Shown: positions 1-5,008 of the stretch, in pieces | Layout: each line of letters starts with the position of its first letter | How positions within the stretch are numbered: position 1 is the stretch's first letter | Assembly: GCA_021828525.1 (NCBI GenBank) | Contig: JAJZGM010000090.1 | Location: forward strand, 1-5,842 | Direction of reading: 5' to 3' | Origin: Nitrospirota bacterium | Lineage (GTDB): Bacteria > Nitrospirota > Leptospirillia > Leptospirillales > Leptospirillaceae | Length of the DNA stretch: 5,842 nucleotides | Program-made: the position numbers and the translations under genes | The notes under the pieces: generated by a model | What the model saw: the letters and a program-made list of their open reading frames with translations, nothing else | What the model was told of the DNA's origin: nothing | The model's database searches: none

Positions 1-276
1 CCCCTGATAGCCGATCACGACAAGCCCCCCCGCCACCGGGGTTATGCCTGACAGAACACCGATATAAGGCGATCCTTTTTTGTCGGAGGGGGGAACGGAG
101 GGAGGAGGCGGCTGGACCATCAAGAAAGGTGTTCCGGCCGGAAGATTTACGACCGGAAGGGAGACGGCCTGAGGCTTCTGACAGGCTGACAGAAAAAGGG
201 AGGCTGCAGCCAATCCGGCGAGCCCCCCGCGAAAAATCGAGGTTTTTCCTAAAGACGTGTGACGGCCATCACTCAT
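1..276 (-). CDS. Putative lipoprotein, 5' part only (runs off left edge)
   Basis: The first 92 residues are visible, read from the ATG at 276 down to base 1; the 3' end lies outside the window. The N-terminus is a lipoprotein signal peptide: a polar stretch with R5, K11 and R16, a hydrophobic segment (about residues 17-29) and a lipobox L-S-A-C with the lipidated cysteine at residue 32. This predicts export, diacylglyceryl modification and membrane anchoring. After Cys32 comes a proline-rich linker with four consecutive prolines at 56-59, then a small hydrophobic Gly/Val segment at 72-89 (begins IGVLSGITPVAGG), perhaps the start of a folded domain or a membrane segment. I do not recognise the family. 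No other ATG, GTG or TTG fits in frame before the signal peptide. There is no clear Shine-Dalgarno before this ATG; instead a perfect inverted repeat ends two bases upstream. It follows the barrel-like gene on the same strand after 59 bases, so the two may form an operon. Confidence 0.72.
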   Translation of the reverse strand, partial: MSDGRHTSLGKTSIFRGGLAGLAAASLFLSACQKPQAVSLPVVNLPAGTPFLMVQPPPPSVPPSDKKGSPYIGVLSGITPVAGGLVVIGYQG

Positions 277-278
277 GT

Positions 279-297
279 GGATCAGGATAACTGATCC
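279..297 (-). repeat. Perfect 7-bp inverted repeat next to the lipoprotein start codon
   Basis: GGATCAG and CTGATCC flank a 5-base spacer. On the - strand the dyad ends two bases before the ATG at 276, where a Shine-Dalgarno would be expected. It could be an operator for a dimeric regulator or an RNA hairpin that affects initiation. The symmetry is visible; the function is inference. Confidence 0.45.
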
Positions 298-321
298 CGC
301 CCCTCTCCGCAAGGGAGGCGG
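297..321 (-). other. GC-rich imperfect hairpin between the two - strand genes
   Basis: CCGCC (297-301) pairs with GGCGG (317-321), followed by one mismatch and a short G/C extension. It lies 14 bases past the stop codon of the barrel-like gene. On neither strand is it followed by a T-run, so it is not a convincing intrinsic terminator. It may protect an mRNA end or partly attenuate read-through into the lipoprotein gene. Confidence 0.25.
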
Positions 322-335
322 TCTTATCGCAATTT

Positions 336-1241
336 CTAGTGAATGTTCTGTTCTTCCTCGTAGCGTTTGCCTTCCTTTTCCTCAAAATTGAAGGGCTTGA
401 AGTGGTATTCGAAGATGGTCTTGATGGCGAAGGGAGAGCTCACAGGCGTCAGCCCCGTGCCCACACCGATATTCCAGTCGATATGCTCTCCGATCGCGAA
501 ATTCCAGCTCTGGAAGATGAACTGCTGCTGCATCGCAGCATAGAGGGAGGGAGGGCCTCCCAGCGCATCCATATTGTTGATCGCCCCCGTTTCCCCGAAG
601 GCTTCAATCCCCGCGTTGACATTTTCCGCAAGGAGATAATAGATACCGGCTGAATAGGAAAATTCCGGCGGATAGTTTGGCTCGGAGCCGTCTGTGATAA
701 AAAAGAATGAGGGATTAACATCGATAATGAAGCGGCCGATCTTCTTTTCCGCGATCAGGATGATGTCAAGGATGGACGGCATTCCGGTCCCCCCTCCGGG
801 AGCCCAGTACTCGATCTGGACGGCGGGATCGATGAAGTCGGGGATCCTTGGAAAGCGCAGCCGGGTTGTGATGGCCCGTGTCTGGATGTAGGAATAGGTC
901 TGTCCCGCCCCGGCGACAAAGTCCACATAAGTTCCAAGAGTCCACCAGTCGGTCACCCCGAACTCCAGGAAATAGGTCGAAAAAAGAAGATTCGAATTTC
1001 GGATGTTTTTCCCGTAGATGGATTCGGTCACCTTGTTGGGCAGCAACAAGGTCTGCCAGGTGCCGACACTGATCTCCCCTTGTTCGGGCGTCTCGTAGGG
1101 ATAGATGATGAAATCCCGGAAGGGATCAGCGAGCGAGACGGAGGGGTGAAGGCCGATAGCATTCACAGCCAAAAGAAAAGCAAGGAAAAAGGACCAAGGG
1201 AAATGGGAGGGGTGAAATCTTCCGGGGCGTGGAGGTCTCAA
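336..1241 (-). CDS. Uncharacterised signal-peptide protein, probable outer-membrane beta-barrel
   Basis: This gene encodes 301 residues if started at the TTG at 1241-1239. That start has AAAGGA five bases upstream and places a normal signal peptide at the N-terminus: basic n-region (R2, R5, R8), hydrophobic core about 16-31, and likely cleavage after S-L-A (residue 38) before DPF. The mature part, about 263 residues, is rich in aromatic and alternating polar/apolar residues (for example FSTYFLEFGVTDWW and FIIDVNPSFFFI) with Gly/Asp/Asn turns, which is typical of a transmembrane beta-barrel. The last strand-like segment (KTIFEYHF) is followed by a charged tail of about 18 residues, unusual because most barrels end at the terminal aromatic. 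No cysteines occur in the mature part. I do not recognise the family; a transporter-like small porin is possible, and a periplasmic beta-rich protein is the alternative. The frame stays open further upstream to a TTG at 1421, but that start has no ribosome binding site and would bury the signal peptide about 75 residues in. The lipoprotein gene follows on the same strand. Confidence 0.7.
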   Translation of the reverse strand: MRPPRPGRFHPSHFPWSFFLAFLLAVNAIGLHPSVSLADPFRDFIIYPYETPEQGEISVGTWQTLLLPNKVTESIYGKNIRNSNLLFSTYFLEFGVTDWWTLGTYVDFVAGAGQTYSYIQTRAITTRLRFPRIPDFIDPAVQIEYWAPGGGTGMPSILDIILIAEKKIGRFIIDVNPSFFFITDGSEPNYPPEFSYSAGIYYLLAENVNAGIEAFGETGAINNMDALGGPPSLYAAMQQQFIFQSWNFAIGEHIDWNIGVGTGLTPVSSPFAIKTIFEYHFKPFNFEEKEGKRYEEEQNIH

Positions 1242-1252
1242 GACAGTCCTTT
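1239..1252 (-). promoter_or_regulatory. Ribosome binding site and TTG start of the barrel-like gene
   Basis: On the - strand AAAGGA (1252-1247) is followed by CTGTC and then TTG (1241-1239). Spacing and Shine-Dalgarno strength decide for this start. A GTG at 1274 in the same frame is less well placed, because its AGGA directly abuts it. Confidence 0.6.
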
Positions 1253-1454
1253 CTCGCTTGGGGGCAGGAATCACTCCTAGATCCAGAACAAAGCCTGAAT
1301 CAGACGAAAGAAATGGGCGCTCAATCAGAGTCAGGCCTCCGGAGGGAGGACACGGCAAAAGAGCGGGCGCATTCCGACTGCACCCCGACCCGTATCCAGA
1401 CCGGGAACCGGTCAATGCCAAAAGACAGAGAAGATTTCATGGGAAACGGAGATA

Positions 1455-1483
1455 TTTATAAGATCTTCCGAGGCAAATGTAAA
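1455..1483 (-). promoter_or_regulatory. Sigma70-type promoter for the barrel-like gene (and perhaps the lipoprotein)
   Basis: Read on the - strand: -35 TTTACA (1483-1478), a spacer of exactly 17 bases, and -10 TATAAA (1460-1455). Each hexamer matches the consensus at five of six positions. Transcription would start near 1448, giving a leader of about 200 bases before the TTG start at 1241. Confidence 0.6.
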
Positions 1484-1546
1484 GTCTTTGATATCGTCAC
1501 GGGACAGATCGGAATCCCAAGTCCAGGACTCGCCATACAGGAAAGT

Positions 1547-1558
1547 TCCCGGCCGGGA
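1547..1558. repeat. Perfect 12-bp palindrome between divergent promoters
   Basis: TCCCGGCCGGGA reads the same on both strands and sits between the - strand promoter and the thrS promoter. It is placed where a shared operator could act. A GC-only palindrome can also occur by chance in DNA of this composition. Confidence 0.25.
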
Positions 1559-1622
1559 TCGCTTCCATTGTCGGGACAAGGCGCTGCCGTCCATCAAAAA
1601 CCGGAGCGAGATCTTGGGACCA

Positions 1623-1650
1623 TTGTCTTGCGGACCCCATCTCCTATAAT
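1623..1650 (+). promoter_or_regulatory. Sigma70-type promoter of the thrS operon
   Basis: TTGTCT (1623-1628) is followed by a 16-base spacer and a perfect TATAAT (1645-1650). Transcription would start near 1657, leaving only about 23 bases before the ATG at 1680, or about 56 before the TTG at 1713. That is too short for a T-box leader or for the long tRNA-mimicking operator known upstream of thrS in E. coli, so thrS control here must work differently or act at initiation. Confidence 0.65.
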
Positions 1651-1679
1651 ATGGAAGCAATTCTCATTTTGAGCCCGGA

Positions 1680-3485
1680 ATGCGATTTTTCAACAGAGAC
1701 GGAAAGGACACGTTGAATCAGACAATCCGCGAGCCGGAGATCTCCCTGAAGGCCCTCCGGCATAGCGCCGCCCATGTTCTGGCCCAGGCCGTAAAGCGAC
1801 TCTTTCCTTCCGCCCAGGTGGGCATTGGCCCCGCCACGGAGGAAGGGTTCTACTACGATTTCCATTTTGACCGTCCCTTTTCCCCCGAAGACCTCGAAAG
1901 GATCGAGGCCGAGATGAAGGCCATCATCTCCTCCCGCTCCCCGATCGTCCGGAGAGCCCTTTCCCGGAAGGAGGCCGGAGACCTGTTTTCCTCCAAGGGA
2001 GAATCCTTCAAGCTCGAGATTCTCCATGGGATTCCGGAAGAGTCCGAGATCACGGTCTACGACCAGGGTGATTTCACCGATCTCTGCCGGGGCCCCCACC
2101 TGCCGAACACGGGAGAGATCGGGGCCGTCAAGCTTCTTTCCTCTTCCGGGGCCTACTGGAAGGGGGTCGAGAGCAACCCCTCGCTCCAGCGCATTTATGG
2201 CACAGCCTTTCCGACCCAGAAAGAGCTGGACGAATATCTCCAGAGACTCGAGGAAATCCGTCAGCGCGACCATCGGAAGCTCGGGAAGGAACTGGGATTC
2301 TTTCGCACCCTTGACGAAAAGGGGGCCGGAATGGTCCTCTGGCTTCCAAGAGGGGCCCGGATCCGGCGTGTGATCGAGGATATCTGGAAAATCCGCCACG
2401 ACCGTCATGGCTACCAGTATGTCTATACCCCCCACATAGCCCGGCTCGATCTCTGGAAACAGTCCGGCCACTGGGATTTTTACCGCGACAGCATGTTTTC
2501 CCCCATGGAGGTCGAAGGGTCGGAGTTCGAACTCAAGCCGATGAACTGCCCCTTTCACATCCTGATCTTCAAGGAGTCCATCCAGAGCTACCGGGATCTT
2601 CCAGTCCGCTTCGCGGAGCTCGGAACCGTCTACCGGTACGAACGTTCCGGCACCCTTCACGGTCTTCTCCGGGTCAGAGGCTTTACCCAAGATGACGCCC
2701 ATATCTTCTGCAGGCCGGAGGACATCGCCTCCGAAATCGGAAAAGTGTTGAAACTCGTCGACGAAATGCTCATCCCTTTCGGATTCACGAATCGCTCCGT
2801 CTATCTTTCGACCCGACCGGAAGGCTCCGTGGGCTCCGACGAAAACTGGGAGCTTGCCACCCGGGCCCTCGAAGGGGCCCTCCGCACAGCCGGCATCCCC
2901 TACGAAATCGATCCGGGAGAAGGGGTCTTCTATGGTCCCAAGATCGACATGAAATTCCACGATGTCCTTGGCCGGACATGGCAGCTCTCCACCATCCAGG
3001 TCGACTTCAATCTTCCCGAAAAATTTGACCTGACCTACCGGGACGCCTCCGGAAAGGACGTCCGTCCCATCATGATCCACCGGGCCCTTTTGGGGTCGGT
3101 CGAACGCTTCTTCGGGATCCTCGTGGAACATTTCAAGGGGGCCTTCCCGCTATGGCTGGCCCCGGAACAGGTCTCAATCCTCACCATTGCCGACCGGCAC
3201 ATTCCCTTTGCGGAAAAAATTGCCCGGGCCCTTGAGGCCTCGACCCTCAGGGTCTCAACTGACTTCAGGAATGAAAAGATCGGTCTCAAGATCCGCGAAG
3301 CCCAGCTCCAAAAAGTTCCCCAGATGTGGGTCGTGGGGGACAGGGAGATGGAAGACGGAACGGTTTCGGTCAGACACCGGGACGGAAGGTCTGGCGAAGT
3401 GCTTCCTTGGGAAGCGGCCATGGCGGCAGTCGCAGAAGAAAACCGGTCCGGACTGGCCCTTGGAGATTTGACGCAAAACCGATAA
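1680..3485 (+). CDS. thrS: Threonine--tRNA ligase (ThrRS), lacking the N-terminal TGS domain
   Basis: This class II synthetase attaches threonine to tRNA(Thr) in the cytosol, using ATP. Residue numbers are from the ATG. The editing (SAD) domain occupies about 25-180, with its metal/catalytic motifs H28-SAA-H32 and C136-RGP-H140, so it should hydrolyse mischarged Ser-tRNA(Thr). The catalytic core spans about 200-490, with motif 2 around R319 (YRYERSGTLHG) and motif 3 at GSVERF with R476. The three zinc ligands that recognise threonine are present: C290 (PMNCPFH), H341 (QDDAH) and H467 (MIHRA). The anticodon-binding domain covers about 493-590 (DFRNEKIGLKIRE). At 601 residues it is about 40 shorter than the E. 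coli enzyme (642), and the whole difference is at the N-terminus: the roughly 60-residue TGS domain is missing, and it is not found in other frames upstream. The start is uncertain: the ATG at 1680 has only a weak GAG upstream, whereas a TTG at 1713 has AAAGGA four bases before it (590 residues). First gene of the translation operon; infC follows after 27 bases. Confidence 0.96.
   Translation: MRFFNRDGKDTLNQTIREPEISLKALRHSAAHVLAQAVKRLFPSAQVGIGPATEEGFYYDFHFDRPFSPEDLERIEAEMKAIISSRSPIVRRALSRKEAGDLFSSKGESFKLEILHGIPEESEITVYDQGDFTDLCRGPHLPNTGEIGAVKLLSSSGAYWKGVESNPSLQRIYGTAFPTQKELDEYLQRLEEIRQRDHRKLGKELGFFRTLDEKGAGMVLWLPRGARIRRVIEDIWKIRHDRHGYQYVYTPHIARLDLWKQSGHWDFYRDSMFSPMEVEGSEFELKPMNCPFHILIFKESIQSYRDLPVRFAELGTVYRYERSGTLHGLLRVRGFTQDDAHIFCRPEDIASEIGKVLKLVDEMLIPFGFTNRSVYLSTRPEGSVGSDENWELATRALEGALRTAGIPYEIDPGEGVFYGPKIDMKFHDVLGRTWQLSTIQVDFNLPEKFDLTYRDASGKDVRPIMIHRALLGSVERFFGILVEHFKGAFPLWLAPEQVSILTIADRHIPFAEKIARALEASTLRVSTDFRNEKIGLKIREAQLQKVPQMWVVGDREMEDGTVSVRHRDGRSGEVLPWEAAMAAVAEENRSGLALGDLTQNR
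1703..1715 (+). promoter_or_regulatory. Alternative thrS ribosome binding site and TTG start
   Basis: AAAGGA (1703-1708), then CACG, then TTG (1713-1715), in frame with thrS. This is a stronger initiation signal than that of the ATG at 1680 and resembles the AAAGGA-TTG arrangement of the divergent gene. No conserved domain residue would be lost by starting here, so the two starts cannot be separated from sequence alone. Confidence 0.45.
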
Positions 3486-3499
3486 GACCAACCATCAAG

Positions 3500-3507
3500 A
3501 AGGGGGT
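3500..3507 (+). promoter_or_regulatory. Ribosome binding site of infC, before a non-AUG start
   Basis: AAGGGGGT matches the ideal AAGGAGGT at seven of eight positions. From the last G (3506) there are six bases to ATT at 3513 and three to CTG at 3510, so spacing favours ATT. The site lies in the 27-base gap after thrS. Confidence 0.7.
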
Positions 3508-3512
3508 TCCTG

Positions 3513-4085
3513 ATTAATTCCAAAACGCGCATCAACCATGAGATCAAGACAAAGGAAGTCCGGCTGATTGGAGCCGATGGAGAACAGCTCGGCATTGTTC
3601 CCACAATCGTGGCGATCAAGAAGGCAGAGGAAGCGGGCTTCGACCTGGTGGAGGTCTCGCCCAATGCCAAACCTCCCGTCTGCAAGCTGATGGATTATGG
3701 AAAGTTCCAGTACGAGCAGAGCAAGAAAGTCCATTCCATGAAGCAGCACCAGCGGACCGGACAGGTCAAGGAGCTCAAGTTTCGCCCCCACATCAATGAT
3801 CATGATCTCAGCATCAAGATCCATTACGTGGAACGATTCCTTGAAGAAGGGAACAAGGCCAAGGTGGCCCTGGTCTTTCGTGGCCGGGAAATGATTCGCT
3901 CAGAAATCGGGACCGAGCTCATGCAGAAGATGATTGCGGCCCTCGGCCCGAAGGCGATCGTGGAATCTCCGCCGAAATTTGAAGGGTCCAGCATGACCAT
4001 GGTCCTGGCCCCGGCCGCTCCTACGAAACCCCCTTCCCGGGAGTCGAAAGGGACGGAAGGCGAAACCGACGCCCCAAAGGATTGA
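3513..4085 (+). CDS. infC: Translation initiation factor IF-3, with ATT (or CTG) start codon
   Basis: IF3 binds the 30S subunit, prevents premature 50S joining and checks the start codon and initiator tRNA. With the ATT start the protein has 190 residues. The N-terminal domain (about 1-75) carries the family signature K58-LMDYGKFQYEQ-69; a lysine-rich linker (about 70-85) leads to the C-terminal 30S-binding domain (about 86-166; VKELKFRPHINDHDL, then VALVFRGREM). The last 22 or so residues (P/S/E/K-rich) are an extension beyond the fold. The frame is the same as that of thrS and opens after the thrS TAA (3483-3485). No ATG, GTG or TTG occurs in frame until a GTG at 3609, which would delete the conserved N-terminal segment (residues 4-16, KTRINHEIKTKEV). 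The ATT at 3513 is well spaced from a strong Shine-Dalgarno. E. coli infC is known to start at AUU and is autoregulated through that codon, so the same control is likely here. Confidence 0.93.
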   Translation: MNSKTRINHEIKTKEVRLIGADGEQLGIVPTIVAIKKAEEAGFDLVEVSPNAKPPVCKLMDYGKFQYEQSKKVHSMKQHQRTGQVKELKFRPHINDHDLSIKIHYVERFLEEGNKAKVALVFRGREMIRSEIGTELMQKMIAALGPKAIVESPPKFEGSSMTMVLAPAAPTKPPSRESKGTEGETDAPKD

Positions 4086-4097
4086 ATCCCGCCATTT

Positions 4098-4146
4098 CTT
4101 GTGCTAGACTACCAAAATTGTGATTTAATCGGGTTATTTTCACGAG
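4098..4146 (+). promoter_or_regulatory. Possible irregular stem in the rpmI leader
   Basis: CTTGTG (4098-4103) can pair with CACGAG (4141-4146, one G-U), and directly inside it AAAAT (4114-4118) pairs with ATTTT (4136-4140), leaving a 10-base one-sided bulge. The structure ends just before the rpmI Shine-Dalgarno. In E. coli, L20 represses this operon by binding structured RNA in the rpmI leader; an analogous site here is inference only. Confidence 0.3.
4121..4129 (+). promoter_or_regulatory. Possible extended -10 promoter before rpmI
   Basis: TGATTTAAT matches an extended -10 element (TG, one base, TTTAAT). The only -35 candidate, TTGTGC at 4099-4104, is 19 bases away, which is too far for a strong promoter. 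An internal promoter that raises ribosomal protein output relative to thrS would make sense, but it would start inside the leader stem described at 4098-4146, so both may not be real. Confidence 0.28.
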
Positions 4147-4161
4147 GAAAGGAAGTGCAAC

Positions 4162-4362
4162 GTGGCAACAGGACGTGTTCTCAAGACCAAGCGCGCCGCA
4201 AAAAAGAGGTTTTCCCTAACCGGCACCGGAAAAGTCAAGTTCCACAAGTCCGGGAAGCGCCACCTGCTGACCGGAAAGTCCTCGAAACGGATGCGGTCCC
4301 TGTCGACAGGCATCCTCGAAAAAGGCCAGGCAAAAAAGGTTCTCGCCAACCTGAACATCTGA
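4162..4362 (+). CDS. rpmI: 50S ribosomal protein L35 (bL35)
   Basis: This is a small, very basic protein of 66 residues, the usual length for bL35, which is buried in the large ribosomal subunit. The family signature LKTKRAAKKRF is at residues 7-17, followed by GTGKVKFHKSGKRHLL, matching the conserved K-rich core. The start is GTG, preceded by AAAGGAAG (4148-4155) with six bases of spacing; there is no ATG in the correct place. It lies 76 bases after infC and 84 before rplT, the standard infC-rpmI-rplT order, in which L35 and L20 are made together. Confidence 0.95.
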   Translation: MATGRVLKTKRAAKKRFSLTGTGKVKFHKSGKRHLLTGKSSKRMRSLSTGILEKGQAKKVLANLNI

Positions 4363-4368
4363 CCTGAC

Positions 4369-4441
4369 GATCACCGGAGGATCGGGTGTTGCATCCTCCC
4401 AGTTCGTCCCTGATCATTTTATCGTGTCCCTTCAAGGAGGA
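4369..4441 (+). promoter_or_regulatory. Candidate translational switch in the rpmI-rplT gap
   Basis: GGAGGAT (4376-4382) pairs perfectly with ATCCTCC (4393-4399) around a 10-base loop, and GATCA (4369-4373) pairs with TGATC (4411-4415) around the outside. The same TCCTCC (4394-4399) can instead pair six bases with GGAGGA of the rplT Shine-Dalgarno (4436-4441). The two pairings exclude each other: the upstream hairpin leaves rplT open, the other one hides its ribosome binding site. A switch driven by L20 binding or by ribosome passage through rpmI is inferred; only the complementarity is seen. Confidence 0.42.
4434..4440 (+). promoter_or_regulatory. Ribosome binding site of rplT
   Basis: AAGGAGG, a perfect Shine-Dalgarno, lies six bases before the ATG at 4447. 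It is the element that may be masked by the CCTCC segment at 4395-4399. Confidence 0.85.
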
Positions 4442-4446
4442 ATTCA

Positions 4447-4800
4447 ATGCCACGCGTAAAAGGCGGACCCCAGACTCGGGCACGCCGCAAAAAGATTCTC
4501 GATATGGCCAAGGGGTATTGGGGAGGACGATCCCGCCTTTACCGTTCGGCACGCCACACCGTCGAAAAGGGATTGACCTATGCCTATCGGGACCGCAAGG
4601 CCAAGAAGCGGGAGTTCAGAAGGCTCTGGATCCAGAGAATCAATTCGGCCTGCCGTCCCCAGGGGATCAGCTACAGCCGTCTGATCGCCGGTCTCAGGAA
4701 ACTGGGGATCGGACTTGACCGCAAGATTCTGGCCGACCTCGCATTAAATCAGCCCGAGGCCTTTTCCGATCTCCTGAAGAAGGTCAAGGCGGCTGGCTGA
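4447..4800 (+). CDS. rplT: 50S ribosomal protein L20 (bL20)
   Basis: The gene encodes 117 residues, full length for the family (E. coli 118). L20 binds 23S rRNA early in large-subunit assembly, and in several bacteria it represses its own operon. The very basic, extended N-terminal arm (PRVKGGPQTRARRKKILDMA) is followed by AKGYWGGRSRLYRSA and by the family signature at 54-70: K-x3-R-x-LWIQRIN-x3-R. The C-terminal globular domain, the part that carries repressor activity in E. coli, is complete (about 71-117). It starts at ATG with an ideal Shine-Dalgarno. Last gene of the operon: a strong terminator begins 22 bases after the stop codon. Confidence 0.97.
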   Translation: MPRVKGGPQTRARRKKILDMAKGYWGGRSRLYRSARHTVEKGLTYAYRDRKAKKREFRRLWIQRINSACRPQGISYSRLIAGLRKLGIGLDRKILADLALNQPEAFSDLLKKVKAAG

Positions 4801-4822
4801 TCACTCCACGCCGTTCCTGTTC

Positions 4823-4854
4823 AGGAAAGGCGCCACACGGCGCCTTTCCTTTTT
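4823..4854 (+). terminator. Intrinsic terminator of the thrS-infC-rpmI-rplT operon
   Basis: A perfect 12-bp stem (AGGAAAGGCGCC, 4823-4834; GGCGCCTTTCCT, 4839-4850) with a 4-base loop ACAC runs into TTTT (4851-4854). On the other strand no T-run follows, so it works for the + strand. It separates the translation operon from the cyclase gene. Confidence 0.93.
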
Positions 4855-4925
4855 CCGCTCTTGCGTTTGCCCCTCAACTTTCTCCCGATTTCAATGCCTC
4901 CTCACCCCTCCCCTCTCTGAAAACT

Positions 4926-4955
4926 TTGACATCAGCGCATTGATCGAAGAAAATA
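4926..4955 (+). promoter_or_regulatory. Probable promoter of the diguanylate cyclase gene
   Basis: A perfect -35 TTGACA (4926-4931) is followed at 17 bases by GAAAAT (4949-4954; 4 of 6) or, at 18 bases, by AAAATA (4950-4955). The -35 is strong and the -10 is weak, which suits a regulated gene. Transcription would begin near 4961. The stretch between the terminator and this box (4855-4925) is pyrimidine-rich, and I see nothing else in it. Confidence 0.5.
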
Positions 4956-4964
4956 GAAAAAATT

Positions 4965-4987
4965 GGGCGTAAGGCCCTTTTTCTTAC
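4965..4987 (+). promoter_or_regulatory. Pseudoknot-like element in the leader of the cyclase gene
   Basis: GGGC (4965-4968) pairs with GCCC (4974-4977), enclosing GTAAG (4969-4973), which in turn can pair with CTTAC (4983-4987) across TTTTT (4978-4982). These pairings together describe a very compact H-type pseudoknot, or two alternative hairpins. The first, followed by five Ts, also looks like a small terminator. It does not match the c-di-GMP riboswitch classes or preQ1 as I know them. Stems are short, so chance is possible. Confidence 0.28.
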
Positions 4988-5008
4988 CTATCCGGCAGGG
5001 GCGTCAGA

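Larger units (their letters stand above)
1242..1679. other. Divergent intergenic region between the barrel-like gene and thrS
   Basis: This stretch of 438 bases has no gene I can support. It contains the - strand leader (about 1242-1448), a - strand promoter (1455-1483), a 12-bp palindrome (1547-1558) and the thrS promoter (1623-1650). The leader holds a tight hairpin at 1399-1413 (GACCGG, 3-base loop, CCGGTC) and a second small one around a CCTCC/GGAGG pair near 1334-1347. No known riboswitch class was recognised. One open frame on the - strand (1660-1412, 82 codons) spans the region but has no ribosome binding site and overlaps both promoters, so it is not called. Confidence 0.5.

Noticed and set aside
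297..321. Hairpin downstream of the barrel-like gene as an intrinsic terminator
   Set aside because: No T-run follows it on either strand, and the stem has a mismatch; kept only as a low-confidence structure.
1242..1421. N-terminal extension of the barrel-like protein to the TTG at 1421
   Set aside because: No ribosome binding site, low-complexity G/S/P/R-rich translation, and it would put the signal peptide about 75 residues from the N-terminus.
1412..1660. 82-codon open frame on the - strand in the divergent region
   Set aside because: No Shine-Dalgarno before its starts, no recognisable domain, third-position composition less GC-rich than the neighbours by eye, and it runs across both promoters. 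A decayed or orphan small gene cannot be excluded.
1651..1712. T-box or tRNA-mimic leader for thrS
   Set aside because: Only 23 to 56 bases separate the predicted transcription start from the possible start codons, too short for either structure.
1644..3131. Long open frame (495 codons) on the - strand opposite thrS
   Set aside because: It is the antisense shadow of a clear, fully conserved thrS. In GC-rich genes with few T/A third positions, antisense frames often stay open. It has no signal, domain or ribosome binding site.
3609..4085. IF3 starting at GTG 3609 (158 residues)
   Set aside because: It would remove the conserved N-terminal segment, and it has no adequate Shine-Dalgarno compared with the site at 3500-3507.
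4101..4367. Alternative-frame ORF across the rpmI leader and gene
   Set aside because: It overlaps L35, whose family signature lies in the other frame; the translation here has no family features.
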